Assembly: GCF_015278315.1 (NCBI RefSeq)
Contig: NZ_JADIJE010000003.1
Coordinates: 372,001 to 436,000, forward strand
DNA: 64,000 nucleotides
Direction: 5' to 3'
From: Microbacterium ureisolvens
GTDB taxonomy: Bacteria; Actinomycetota; Actinomycetes; Actinomycetales; Microbacteriaceae
The translations under genes were made by a program, and so were the position numbers. Of the stretch, positions 54,284 to 61,778 are shown piece after piece (position 1 is the first letter of the stretch; every line of letters starts with the position of its first letter). The notes beneath the pieces are model-generated. The model was not told the origin of the DNA. It saw nothing but the letters and a program-made list of their open reading frames with translations, and did not search any database.

Positions 54284-55279
54284 TCAGTACCAGCCGGTCG
54301 ACTGCGAGTGGCCCCACGCGCCGCACGGGGTCCCGTAGCGGCCCGAAATGTAGCCGAGGCCCCACGCGATCTGGGTCGCCGGGTTCGTCTGCCAGTCGGC
54401 GCCGGCGCTGCCCATCTTGCTGCCGGGGAGCGCCTGGGGGATGCCGAAGGCGCCGCTCGAGCGGTTGTAGGCCTGGTAGTTCCAGCCGGACTCCTTCTGC
54501 CACAGCGACACGAGGCAGCCGAACTGGTCGTCGCCCCAGCCGTAGCCGCCGAGCATGGCGCGGGCGGTCGCCTGCGCGTCGGCCGGGCTCGTGCCGCCCA
54601 CGGCGCCGCCGGTGGCGAACACGGGGCGCGGAGCGGCCGGCGCTGACGACGACGACGAAGACTTCTTCGCGGCGGCGGCTGCCGCCTCGGCCTCGGCTGC
54701 GGCCTTCGCGGCGGCGGCGGCCTCAGCCTCTCGCCGCGCCTTCTCCTCCGCCTCGCGCTGCGCCTTCAGAGCGATGGCGGCGTCGAGCTTGCCGCGGAGG
54801 GCCTGCGCCTGCTCGCTGACCGAGGCGGTGAGCGTGGTCACGGTCTCAGCGAGCTGCGTCGAGTACATGGCGGGGAGCGTCTGCGCCTGGCTGAGATCCT
54901 CGAGCGCCGTCTCGAGCTCGGTGGTGTCGACCGTGGTCTCGGTGGTGCCGACGTCGAGGCCCGACGCGGCGATGTCGGCGGCGACGGTGGTCGCCGCGGT
55001 CTTGGCGGCGTCCGCATCGGAGACGGCCTTCTCGAAGGCCGTCTCGGCGGTCTGCTCGGAAGCGGTCTCGTCCGTCGCGGTCGTGTACGAGGCGAGCGCG
55101 AAGTTCGTCAGCGAACCGGATGCCTCAGCCTGGGACGCCGGCGCCGCCGTGGTGAAGCCGGCGGTGGCCAGCACGCCGATCGCGAGCGTCGCCGCGACGA
55201 GCACCGGGCGACGGCGGACGCGGCGTTCGGCGCGTCGAACGGTGCGGCGGGCGGGCAGGAAAGACGTGTGGGTGCGCAT
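54284..55279 (-). CDS. Secreted lytic transglycosylase-like protein with coiled-coil region
   Basis: Exported protein of 331 aa. A basic N-terminus and helix (about 26-48, ending APASQA) form a signal peptide. Residues 100-215 are Ala/Glu/Lys-rich and likely coiled coil (KARREAEAAAAAK). The C-terminal ~95 residues carry the SLT-like core: LVSLWQKESGWNYQAYN with the catalytic glutamate, SSGAFGIPQALPG and NPATQIAWGLGYISGRYG, ending GHSQSTGWY. It should cleave peptidoglycan glycan strands. ATG 55279 opens a normal signal sequence. A 7-bp hairpin (55308-55324) lies in the 5' region. Confidence 0.88.
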   Translation of the reverse strand: MRTHTSFLPARRTVRRAERRVRRRPVLVAATLAIGVLATAGFTTAAPASQAEASGSLTNFALASYTTATDETASEQTAETAFEKAVSDADAAKTAATTVAADIAASGLDVGTTETTVDTTELETALEDLSQAQTLPAMYSTQLAETVTTLTASVSEQAQALRGKLDAAIALKAQREAEEKARREAEAAAAAKAAAEAEAAAAAAKKSSSSSSAPAAPRPVFATGGAVGGTSPADAQATARAMLGGYGWGDDQFGCLVSLWQKESGWNYQAYNRSSGAFGIPQALPGSKMGSAGADWQTNPATQIAWGLGYISGRYGTPCGAWGHSQSTGWY

Positions 55280-55527
55280 GAAAAACCGGGTTCCGTATCG
55301 ACGAATTGCGCCACGCGGTGGCGCGTCGTGACCGTTCGGGCGGACACAAGTCCCCGAGTCTCCCCGGCTTTTCTGGACGGTTCCGGTGCGTTACCTGAAC
55401 GTTACATGTGAGCGGAAAGGTCGAAAAGGCCAGATCAAAAGCGCGCATCCCGCCCGCCCGGGCGGTGAGGAAGTGCCTCCGAACTACGATCGAAGCACCG
55501 CTCACCGCTCCTCGAGGAGGCTCGCCC
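55280..55527. promoter_or_regulatory. Divergent promoter region of the transglycosylase-like and aminopeptidase genes
   Basis: 248 bases between divergent genes. GCGCCAC/GTGGCGC (55308-55314, 55318-55324) forms a small hairpin near the transglycosylase start, and CGTTAC is repeated at 55389 and 55402. A c-di-AMP riboswitch, common before such enzymes in actinobacteria, was looked for but its conserved segments are not evident. Confidence 0.4.
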
Positions 55528-56832
55528 GTGCCCTCATCCACCGCTCCCACGACCCGCAGCGCCGCGCTCACCCACGCTGACGACCTCGCCGCATTCGTGG
55601 CCGCGTCGCCCTCGAGCTTCCACGCGGCAGCCGAGGTCGCCGACCGCCTCGAGCGGGCAGGCTTCCGTCGACTCGACGAGGCCGAGACCTGGCCCTCGCC
55701 GGCGGGGGGCAAGTACGTGGTGGTGCGCGACGGCGCCGCGATCGCGTGGGTGGTTCCGTCGTCGGCCGACGCGGCGACGGGGGTGCGCATCTTCGGGGCG
55801 CACAGCGACTCGCCCGGATTCAAGCTCAAGCCCCGTCCGACGACGGGCAGGCTCGGCTGGCTCCAGGCGGGCGTGGAGATCTACGGCGGTCCGCTGCTGA
55901 ACTCGTGGCTCGACCGCGAGCTGCGACTGGCCGGCCGTCTCGTGCTCGACGACGGCACGAGCGTGCTCGCGGCGACGGGCCCTCTCCTGCGGCTGCCGCA
56001 GCTCGCGATCCACCTCGACCGCGAGGCCAACGACCACCTCGCCCTCGACAAGCAGTCGCAGACGCAGCCGGTGTGGGGGCTCGGCGCCACGGAGTCCGCC
56101 GACCTCCTCGGCGAGCTGGCCCGTGAAGCGGGGGTCGATGCCGCCCGCATCCGCGGCTACGACATCGTGACGGCGGACTCGGCGCGCGGGGCGGTCTTCG
56201 GCCGCGACGACGTCTTCTTCGCGTCCGGGCGCCTGGACGACCTCGCATCGGTGCACGCCGGTGTCGTCGCCCTCGAGCGCGCGGCCGACGGATACGACGC
56301 CGACCACATCGCGATGCTCGCCGTGTTCGATCACGAAGAGGTCGGGTCGGGCACGCGCTCCGGCGCCGCAGGGCCCTTCCTCTCGGACGTGCTGGAGCGG
56401 CTGTGGCTGGCGCTCGGCGCCGACCGCGAGCAGCAGCTCCGGGCGCTGGCGGCGTCGTGGTGCGCCTCGAGCGACGTCGGCCATTCCGTGCACCCGAACT
56501 ACGCCGAGAAGCACGACCCCGTGGTGCAGCCCGTGCTCGGCTCGGGACCGATCCTCAAGATCAACGCCAACCAGCGCTACGCGACGGATGCCGCGGGCGC
56601 GGCCGCCTGGAACGGCTGGTGCGCGCAGGCCGGGGTCACCAGCCAGGAGTTCGTCTCGAACAACGCGGTGCCGTGCGGGTCGACGATCGGCCCGATCACC
56701 GCGACGCGGCTGGGCATCCGCACGGTGGACGTCGGCATCCCGATCCTCTCGATGCACTCGGCCCGCGAGCTCGCCGGCGTCAGCGACCTCTGGGACCTCA
56801 CGCGGGTCGCCGAGACCTACTTCCGCGGCTGA
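55528..56832 (+). CDS. M18 family aminopeptidase
   Basis: Dizinc aspartyl-type aminopeptidase of 434 aa. Metal and catalytic motifs are intact: GAHSDSPGFKLKP, GRLDDLASVHAGV, FDHEEVGSGTRSGA, SSDVGHSVHPNYAEKHDP and SMHSARE. It releases N-terminal residues from peptides in the cytoplasm. GTG 55528 is selected because GAGGAGG lies nine bases upstream. The stop codon starts an 8-bp tandem repeat. A long two-tier hairpin follows. Confidence 0.93.
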   Translation: MPSSTAPTTRSAALTHADDLAAFVAASPSSFHAAAEVADRLERAGFRRLDEAETWPSPAGGKYVVVRDGAAIAWVVPSSADAATGVRIFGAHSDSPGFKLKPRPTTGRLGWLQAGVEIYGGPLLNSWLDRELRLAGRLVLDDGTSVLAATGPLLRLPQLAIHLDREANDHLALDKQSQTQPVWGLGATESADLLGELAREAGVDAARIRGYDIVTADSARGAVFGRDDVFFASGRLDDLASVHAGVVALERAADGYDADHIAMLAVFDHEEVGSGTRSGAAGPFLSDVLERLWLALGADREQQLRALAASWCASSDVGHSVHPNYAEKHDPVVQPVLGSGPILKINANQRYATDAAGAAAWNGWCAQAGVTSQEFVSNNAVPCGSTIGPITATRLGIRTVDVGIPILSMHSARELAGVSDLWDLTRVAETYFRG

Positions 56833-56861
56833 CGCCCTGACGCCCTGACGCCCTGACGCCC
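56830..56861 (+). repeat. 8-bp tandem repeat starting at the aminopeptidase stop
   Basis: Four exact TGACGCCC units in a row, the first of which begins with the stop codon TGA, followed by a degenerate fifth (TGACACCG). Pure short repeats of this kind are slippage-prone. Confidence 0.9.
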
Positions 56862-56881
56862 TGACACCGGGGCTCGGGGGC

Positions 56882-56963
56882 GCACAGAATCGGAAGTCCT
56901 CGCCGACACGCCGTGAACGGATGCCGCGGCCCGGCGTGTCGAGCAACTCGTCCGATTCTGTGC
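56882..56963. terminator. Two-tier long-armed hairpin after the aminopeptidase
   Basis: Outer arms GCACAGAATCGGA (56882-56894) and complement (56951-56963); inner arms CGACACGCC (56904-56912) and complement (56933-56941); the 20-base top loop contains GGATGCCGCGG. It lies 50 bases past the stop and is the clearest of the four long foldbacks. Confidence 0.75.
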
Positions 56964-57080
56964 TCGAGCGGGAGGCTCCCCGGGCGATTCACGCGCGTGC
57001 CAGGTCATCCGCTCGAGCGCAACCCCCTCCGCCGATTCCGCACCACCCCGCAGGGTGTCGGAAGACACCTGGAGGCGCAC

Positions 57081-58226
57081 ATGAAGGCGATGACGTACCG
57101 CGGACCGTACAAGCTCCGCGTCGGGAACAAGCCCGACCCCGAGATCGAGCACCCGAACGACGCGATCGTGCGGGTCGAGCTCGCGGCGATCTGCGGGTCC
57201 GACCTGCACCTGTACCACGGCATGATGCCCGACACCCGGGTCGGCCACACGTTCGGGCACGAGTTCATCGGCACCGTCGAACAGGTCGGCGGCTCGGTGC
57301 AGAACCTGCAGGTGGGCGACCGGGTGATGGTGCCGTTCAACATCTACTGCGGCTCGTGCTTCTTCTGCGCGCGGGGCCTCTTCTCGAACTGCCACAACGT
57401 CAACCCGAACGCCACCGCGATCGGCGGCATCTACGGGTACTCCCACTCGACCGGCGGCTACGACGGCGGGCAGGCCGAGCTGGTGCGGGTGCCCTTCGCC
57501 GACGTCGGGCCCACGGTGATCCCCGACGACATCGCAGACGAGGACGCGCTGCTGCTCACGGACGCCTTCTCGACCGGGTACTTCGGCGCCCAGCTCGCAG
57601 ACATCGTCGAGGGAGACACGGCCGTCGTCTTCGGCGCGGGACCTGTGGGCCTCGCCGCCGCCCGCTCGTGCTGGCTGATGGGCGCAGGGCGTGTCATCGT
57701 CGTCGATCACCTCGGCTACCGGCTCGACAAGGCCCGCGACTTCGCGTTCGCCGAGACCCTGGCCTTCACGCAGGTGGGCGACGTCGTCCGCGAGCTGAAG
57801 AAGATGACGGACGGACTGGGAGCGGATGTCGTGGTGGAGGCGGTCGGCGCGGAAGCCGACGGTCATGTGATCCAGCATGTGACGTCGGCGAAGTTCAAGA
57901 TGCAAGGCGGCTCGCCCGTCGCCCTGAACTGGGCCATCGACTCGGTGCGCAAGGGCGGCACCGTCTCGGTCATGGGCGCCTACGGCCCGATGTTCAGCGC
58001 AGTGCGCTTCGGCGACGCGATGAACAAGGGGCTCACGCTGCGCATGAACCAGGCGCCCGTCAAGCGTCAGTGGCCGCGCCTGTTCGAACACATCCGCGCC
58101 GGCCACCTGCGGCCCAGCGAGCTCATCACCCACCGCATCCCCCTCGACCACATCGCGGAGGGATACCACATCTTCTCGTCGAAGCTCGATGACATCATCA
58201 AGCCGGTCATCGTGCCGGCGACCTGA
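57081..58226 (+). CDS. Zinc-dependent alcohol dehydrogenase (formaldehyde-dehydrogenase-like MDR)
   Basis: Medium-chain dehydrogenase of 381 aa. Catalytic zinc ligands C38, H60 and E61 (ICGSD, GHEF), structural zinc cysteines C90, C93, C96 and C104, and cofactor motif GAGPVG near 188. The HATFGHEF-type segment and the IEHPNDAIV start resemble the glutathione-independent aldehyde/alcohol group. ATG 57081 follows GGAGG. A small gene of unknown function follows 21 bases later and is probably co-transcribed. Substrate not predictable. Confidence 0.9.
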   Translation: MKAMTYRGPYKLRVGNKPDPEIEHPNDAIVRVELAAICGSDLHLYHGMMPDTRVGHTFGHEFIGTVEQVGGSVQNLQVGDRVMVPFNIYCGSCFFCARGLFSNCHNVNPNATAIGGIYGYSHSTGGYDGGQAELVRVPFADVGPTVIPDDIADEDALLLTDAFSTGYFGAQLADIVEGDTAVVFGAGPVGLAAARSCWLMGAGRVIVVDHLGYRLDKARDFAFAETLAFTQVGDVVRELKKMTDGLGADVVVEAVGAEADGHVIQHVTSAKFKMQGGSPVALNWAIDSVRKGGTVSVMGAYGPMFSAVRFGDAMNKGLTLRMNQAPVKRQWPRLFEHIRAGHLRPSELITHRIPLDHIAEGYHIFSSKLDDIIKPVIVPAT

Positions 58227-58247
58227 TCCAGGATCACGGAGGACGAC

Positions 58248-58838
58248 ATGCCGTACACCGCTGACAAGCCCGGCTCCACCCCCACCGCGGACGAGCTGCG
58301 TGCTCGCATCCCCGGCTGGGGCGCCGATCTGGCTGCCGCAGACCGGCCCGCATTCCCGCGCGAGCAGCCCGGCATCGACACCGGCGCGCACTGGGAGATG
58401 CCCGAGGAGCAGCCGCGATCCGGCGCCCGCGAGAAGTCCGTGGAGCACGACCGTCTGACGCCCGTCTTCGGCACCGCCCAGCCGCTGCACGGACTCGCGG
58501 GCGTCGTGAAGCGCTACGCATACGACACGTACAGCGAGGGGCAGACGGCGCATTGGCTGCTGCTCATCCTGGGCGATCGCATCGACTCGGCGACCGCTCA
58601 CGCCCGGTCGCTGTTCTCGCGCCGGCCGGACGATCCGCTCACCCAGTCGGGGATCCTCGGCGAGCGGGGGCACCGTCCGTTCTCGTCGCGCTTCGGCCGC
58701 GGGCGCGCCGACCTGAAGCACGCGTGGCTCGACCCGCTGCTGGTGTTCGGTCCGTGGATCCTGACCGGCGCGCTCGCCGTGGCGGCCGGTCGCGCGGCGC
58801 TCTCACCCGTCGTGCGGCGTCGTCGGGCCTCGTCCTGA
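58248..58838 (+). CDS. Hypothetical protein co-transcribed with the alcohol dehydrogenase
   Basis: Protein of 196 aa that I do not recognise. The first ~80 residues are Pro/Glu-rich (FPREQPGIDTGAHWEMPEEQ). The middle helix HGLAGVVKRYAYDTYSEGQTAHWLLLILGDRID is amphipathic, and a C-terminal hydrophobic helix (LLVFGPWILTGALAVAAG) with a basic tail anchors it to the membrane. ATG 58248 has CGGAGG eight bases upstream, and the 21-base gap to the dehydrogenase indicates an operon. Confidence 0.75.
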   Translation: MPYTADKPGSTPTADELRARIPGWGADLAAADRPAFPREQPGIDTGAHWEMPEEQPRSGAREKSVEHDRLTPVFGTAQPLHGLAGVVKRYAYDTYSEGQTAHWLLLILGDRIDSATAHARSLFSRRPDDPLTQSGILGERGHRPFSSRFGRGRADLKHAWLDPLLVFGPWILTGALAVAAGRAALSPVVRRRRASS

Positions 58839-58914
58839 CGGCCGGCCCGCGGTCGCGCCCGTCGATCGAGGCGCGGTTGCGCCCGGCGTCTGAGGATCGG
58901 CGTAGCCTGAACGG

Positions 58915-59652
58915 ATGCCGCAGCCGACGACTCCGCCGCACGGCGAGGTGCTGTCCGCCTCGACGCAGGGAGCCCGCGCCCAGCTGAGCGCGCTGGCGAC
59001 CGCGTCGGGGAGCGGCCCGCTGCTGGACCTGCCGATGCCGGCCGATCCGCGTCGGGCGGCGGTGCTCATGCTGTTCGGGGTGCTCGACGGCTACCCCAGC
59101 GCGCACGACGCCGACGCGCGGGCGGTCTCGCGCGACCTCGACGTGCTGCTTCTGGCGCGTGCCACGACACTGCGCGCGCACCCCGGGCAGGTGGCCTTCC
59201 CCGGCGGGCGGATCGACCCGGGCGACGGCGGCCCGGTGGACGCGGCGCTGCGCGAGGCCCAGGAGGAGACGGGGCTCGATCCGGCGGGTGTCGAGGTGCT
59301 CGGCGTCCTTCCCGAGATCCCGCTCGCGTTCTCGCAGCACCTCGTGGCTCCGGTGCTCGCGTGGTGGCGGCATCCGTCACCGGTCCGCGTGGTCGACGAA
59401 GCGGAGTCGGCCGACGTCTTCCGTGCGCCGGTCGCCGACCTCCTGAACCCCGCGAACCGCGGCGTCACGGTGATCCGCCGCGACGGGCAGGAGTGGCGCG
59501 GCCCCGGATTCCTCGTGCGGCATGCGGCGGGGGAGCACCTGGTGTGGGGCTTCACGGGCATGGTGCTCGAGGCGCTCTTCGACCGGCTCGGCTGGAGCGA
59601 GCCCTGGGACGATACGCGCGAGCTGCCCCTCGTGCTGCCCGAGACCGGCTGA
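58915..59652 (+). CDS. NUDIX hydrolase, CoA pyrophosphatase-like
   Basis: Hydrolase of 245 aa that cleaves nucleoside diphosphate-linked substrates, probably CoA or its oxidised forms. The Nudix box spans about 97-120: GGRIDPGD, then ALREAQEETGL with the metal-binding glutamates. RAHPGQVAFPGG upstream is the CoA pyrophosphatase signature. ATG 58915 is six bases after TAGCCT (58903-58908), consistent with a leaderless message. Convergent with the DUF2510 gene. Confidence 0.9.
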   Translation: MPQPTTPPHGEVLSASTQGARAQLSALATASGSGPLLDLPMPADPRRAAVLMLFGVLDGYPSAHDADARAVSRDLDVLLLARATTLRAHPGQVAFPGGRIDPGDGGPVDAALREAQEETGLDPAGVEVLGVLPEIPLAFSQHLVAPVLAWWRHPSPVRVVDEAESADVFRAPVADLLNPANRGVTVIRRDGQEWRGPGFLVRHAAGEHLVWGFTGMVLEALFDRLGWSEPWDDTRELPLVLPETG

Positions 59653-59665
59653 ACCCCGCCGCCGG

Positions 59666-60241
59666 TCACCGGTAGCGGTAGTGCTCCGCGCTGGAGTTGA
59701 CCCACGTGACGAACCGGCGCGCCTCGGCGTCGCGCGGCGGCTCGAACGGCACCACCCACACCTGCGGGCCGCCGATCACCAGGTGCGGGAGCATCCGGTT
59801 GATCGAGCGGTTGAGGGTGCGCGGGGTGATGGCGCCGGCGGGACCGAACAGCCGGCGTTCGACGGCCGTGCGCGTGAACTCCGGCCGGCGCAGCAGCGCG
59901 TCGCCGGAGTCGACGGTGGCCTCCACCTCGCTCACGGGCTGGCTGAGGTCGCCGAAGTGGATCCAGCGGCCGTCGATGACGATCCCCGCGAAATCCTGCT
60001 CCTGGCCGCTGTAGCGCACCTGACCGGTCCATCGCCGGCCATCCCACCACCGCGTGCGCCCGCGCTGGTCGTCGTACCAGCCGGCCTGGGCGGGTCCGGA
60101 CGCGGCGGGGCCGGCATCCGTCCGCAGCTCGACGTCGGTCTCGCGCAGATCGATGAACTGCTCGGTCCAGCGGGTGCCGTCCCACCAGCGCTGTTTGCCG
60201 GTGCCGTCGTCATACCACCCGGGTGCGGGCTGCGTCGCCAT
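59666..60241 (-). CDS. Protein with two DUF2510 motifs
   Basis: Protein of 191 aa with two copies of the short tryptophan-rich DUF2510 motif at about 7-27 and 53-73 (PGWYDDGTGKQRWWDG and AGWYDDQRGRTRWWDG). The rest forms a soluble domain with IVIDGRWIHFGDL. It lacks the membrane helices that usually follow DUF2510. ATG 60241 is six bases after TACCCT (reverse complement of 60248-60253) and likely leaderless. Function unknown. Confidence 0.85.
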   Translation of the reverse strand: MATQPAPGWYDDGTGKQRWWDGTRWTEQFIDLRETDVELRTDAGPAASGPAQAGWYDDQRGRTRWWDGRRWTGQVRYSGQEQDFAGIVIDGRWIHFGDLSQPVSEVEATVDSGDALLRRPEFTRTAVERRLFGPAGAITPRTLNRSINRMLPHLVIGGPQVWVVPFEPPRDAEARRFVTWVNSSAEHYRYR

Positions 60242-60315
60242 GATCCGAGGGTAGTTCGTGACGCGGATGGTCGGCGATCGACCCTCGGCCTCGGCAGCGA
60301 CGGCAGACTGGACGC

Positions 60316-60717
60316 ATGCCCTCCGTCGATGACATCGTCCCCACCGACCGCCGCCGGCTCCTCGAACTGCCGGTCTACGGCCACCTCGGCACCATCCGCC
60401 CGAACGACACCGCACAGGTGAACCCGATGTGGTTCGAGTTCGACGGGGAGCACGTGCGCTTCACCCACACCAACTACCGGCAGAAGTACCGCAACCTGCA
60501 GCACAACCCGTCGATGTCGCTGTCGATCCTCGACCCCGACAACCCGTTCCACTACCTCGAGGTCGCCGGTCGCCTGGTCGACGTCGTGCCCGATCCCGAG
60601 GGCGCCTTCTACGTGCGACTGCAGAACCGCTACGGCAACCCCAGCAGCACGCCGCCGCGCGACAAGGAAGACCGCGTGGTCCTCGTCATGTCGATCGAGC
60701 GCGCCACCCGGCAATAG
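60316..60717 (+). CDS. PPOX-class split-barrel oxidoreductase, probably F420- or flavin-dependent
   Basis: Single-domain protein of 133 aa in the pyridoxamine 5'-phosphate oxidase-like superfamily. GHLGTIRPNDTAQVNPMWFEFDGEHV and TNYRQKYRNLQHNPSMSLSI match the PPOX class F420-dependent group of actinobacteria. It would reduce a small unsaturated substrate with F420H2; the cofactor is inferred from family. ATG 60316 has a weak CAGACT box six bases upstream. Monocistronic, 62 bases before the erm leader. Confidence 0.87.
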   Translation: MPSVDDIVPTDRRRLLELPVYGHLGTIRPNDTAQVNPMWFEFDGEHVRFTHTNYRQKYRNLQHNPSMSLSILDPDNPFHYLEVAGRLVDVVPDPEGAFYVRLQNRYGNPSSTPPRDKEDRVVLVMSIERATRQ

Positions 60718-60767
60718 CGGTACAGACCGCCAGGGGCGGGGAGGGATGCCGCAGCCGACCCACCCCG

Positions 60768-60773
60768 TACACT
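60768..60773 (+). promoter_or_regulatory. -10 box of the erm leader transcript
   Basis: TACACT six bases before ATG 60780. The spacing predicts that transcription starts at or next to the leader start codon, so the leader peptide is read from a leaderless mRNA. No matching -35 is seen. Confidence 0.65.
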
Positions 60774-60779
60774 GGTCGC

Positions 60780-60845
60780 ATGGGAATGATCAAGAGCGCG
60801 CCGATGGTGGCGTGCCCGTGCTTCATCCGCGAGCGCCGCGCCTGA
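60780..60845 (+). CDS. Erm leader peptide (21 aa)
   Basis: Short frame MGMIKSAPMVACPCFIRERRA that ends 129 bases before the methyltransferase start. Its position, size and overlap with mutually exclusive stem-loops match the leader peptides of macrolide-inducible erm genes. The sequence contains Arg17-Glu-Arg19; Arg/Lys-x-Arg/Lys is a motif at which macrolide-bound ribosomes stall. It lacks the IFVI, IAVV or RLR types exactly. Stalling there would cover 60829-60838, the left arm of the first hairpin. Function is inferred from this context; the peptide itself I cannot match to a described leader. Confidence 0.72.
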   Translation: MGMIKSAPMVACPCFIRERRA

Positions 60846-60857
60846 CGGCGCCCTCGC
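60829..60857 (+). promoter_or_regulatory. Attenuator hairpin A (end of leader frame)
   Basis: GCGAGCGCCG (60829-60838) pairs with CGGCGCCCTCGC (60846-60857) apart from a two-base bulge. It overlaps codons 17-20 of the leader and shares bases 60846-60850 with hairpin B, so only one of the two can form. Confidence 0.55.
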
Positions 60858-60879
60858 GATAATCCGCGGCAGCGCCGTC
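60844..60879 (+). promoter_or_regulatory. Attenuator hairpin B
   Basis: GACGGCG (60844-60850, including the leader stop) pairs with CGCCGTC (60873-60879). It is exclusive with hairpin A. A GATAAT at 60858-60863 inside its loop might instead be a second promoter -10 for erm. Confidence 0.5.
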
Positions 60880-60881
60880 AT

Positions 60882-60901
60882 CCGGATGCCCTGGCATCCG
60901 G
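60882..60901 (+). promoter_or_regulatory. Stem-loop C, GGATGCC/GGCATCC
   Basis: CCGGATGCC (60882-60890) and GGCATCCGG (60893-60901) separated by two bases, a compact member of the local GGATGCC palindrome family placed in the erm leader. Confidence 0.6.
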
Positions 60902-60946
60902 TAGCGCGCCCTCGGCTTCGGCCCATGCATCCACGGCGTGCGCCGG

Positions 60947-60970
60947 GTGCTCCACCACGTCCTGGAGCGC
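60947..60970 (+). promoter_or_regulatory. Hairpin D sequestering the erm ribosome binding site
   Basis: GTGCTCCA (60947-60954) pairs with TGGAGCGC (60963-60970), allowing one G-U pair, around an eight-base loop. The right arm contains GGAG (60964-60967), the ribosome site seven bases before the erm ATG at 60975, so folding would block erm translation. Confidence 0.65.
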
Positions 60971-60974
60971 TCCC

Positions 60975-61778
60975 ATGCGAAACCGTTCTTCCCACGGCGG
61001 CCGGCACGAACTCGGCCAGAACTTCCTCACCCATCGTCCGACCATCAGAGGCATCGTCGACCTCGTCGCGACCACGCGCGGTCCCATCCTCGAGATCGGT
61101 GCCGGAGACGGCGCCCTCACCGTCCCGCTCGCGAGCCTCGGCCGCGAGATCATCGCGATCGACATCGACGAGCACCGCGTCCGCGCGCTGCGCCGCCGTC
61201 TTCCGCACGTGAGCGTCCAGCGGGCCGATGCCCTGCGGCATCCGCTCGACCGTCCCGTCGTCGTCGGCAACGTGCCCTACCACCTCACGACGCCCATCCT
61301 CCGTCGCCTGCTGGAGCGGCCCGGTTGGCGGCACGCGATCCTCCTCACGCAGTGGGAGGTCGCGCGCAAGCGCGCGGGCGTGGGCGGCGGCACGATGATG
61401 ACCGCCGCCGCGGCGCCGTGGTTCGAGTTCTCGCTCCACGGTCGCGTCCCGGCGCGCCACTTCGTCCCGATGCCGAGCGTGGACGGCGGCGTCCTCCGGA
61501 TCACGCGGCGGGCGGCGCCGCTCGTCGATCCTCGAGAGCGCGACGCGTACGAGCGCTTCGTCCACCGGATGTTCACCGGGCGGGGGAGCGGACTGCCCGC
61601 CCTCGTGCAGGCCGGCGCCGGGATCGCCCGGGCCCGAGCGCGTGGTGCCCTCGCGGACGCCGGCGTGGGCCTCGACCGCCTGCCTCGTGACCTCAGCGCC
61701 GAGCAATGGGCGGGCCTCTGGCGGCGGGTGGGCGGGCGATGGCGCCCTGATGCGGTCGCGCGGGTGCTGACAGGATGA
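60975..61778 (+). CDS. erm: 23S rRNA adenine N6-methyltransferase, Erm family
   Basis: SAM-dependent dimethyltransferase of 267 aa that modifies A2058 of 23S rRNA and blocks macrolide, lincosamide and streptogramin B binding. HELGQNFL at 11-18, SAM motif ILEIGAGDGALT at 38-49, AIDID near 61-65 and catalytic motif GNVPYHLTT at 98-106 are intact. QWEVARKRAGVGGGTMMTA and PSVDGGVLRI follow the actinobacterial Erm(X)/Erm(E) style, not KsgA. ATG 60975 has GGAG in hairpin D. It is followed by an overlapping glycosyltransferase gene. Resistance is predicted, not shown. Confidence 0.9.
   Translation: MRNRSSHGGRHELGQNFLTHRPTIRGIVDLVATTRGPILEIGAGDGALTVPLASLGREIIAIDIDEHRVRALRRRLPHVSVQRADALRHPLDRPVVVGNVPYHLTTPILRRLLERPGWRHAILLTQWEVARKRAGVGGGTMMTAAAAPWFEFSLHGRVPARHFVPMPSVDGGVLRITRRAAPLVDPRERDAYERFVHRMFTGRGSGLPALVQAGAGIARARARGALADAGVGLDRLPRDLSAEQWAGLWRRVGGRWRPDAVARVLTG

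Noticed and set aside
55280..55420. c-di-AMP riboswitch before the transglycosylase-like gene
   Set aside because: Genomic context is right, but the conserved riboswitch segments could not be found on the minus strand.
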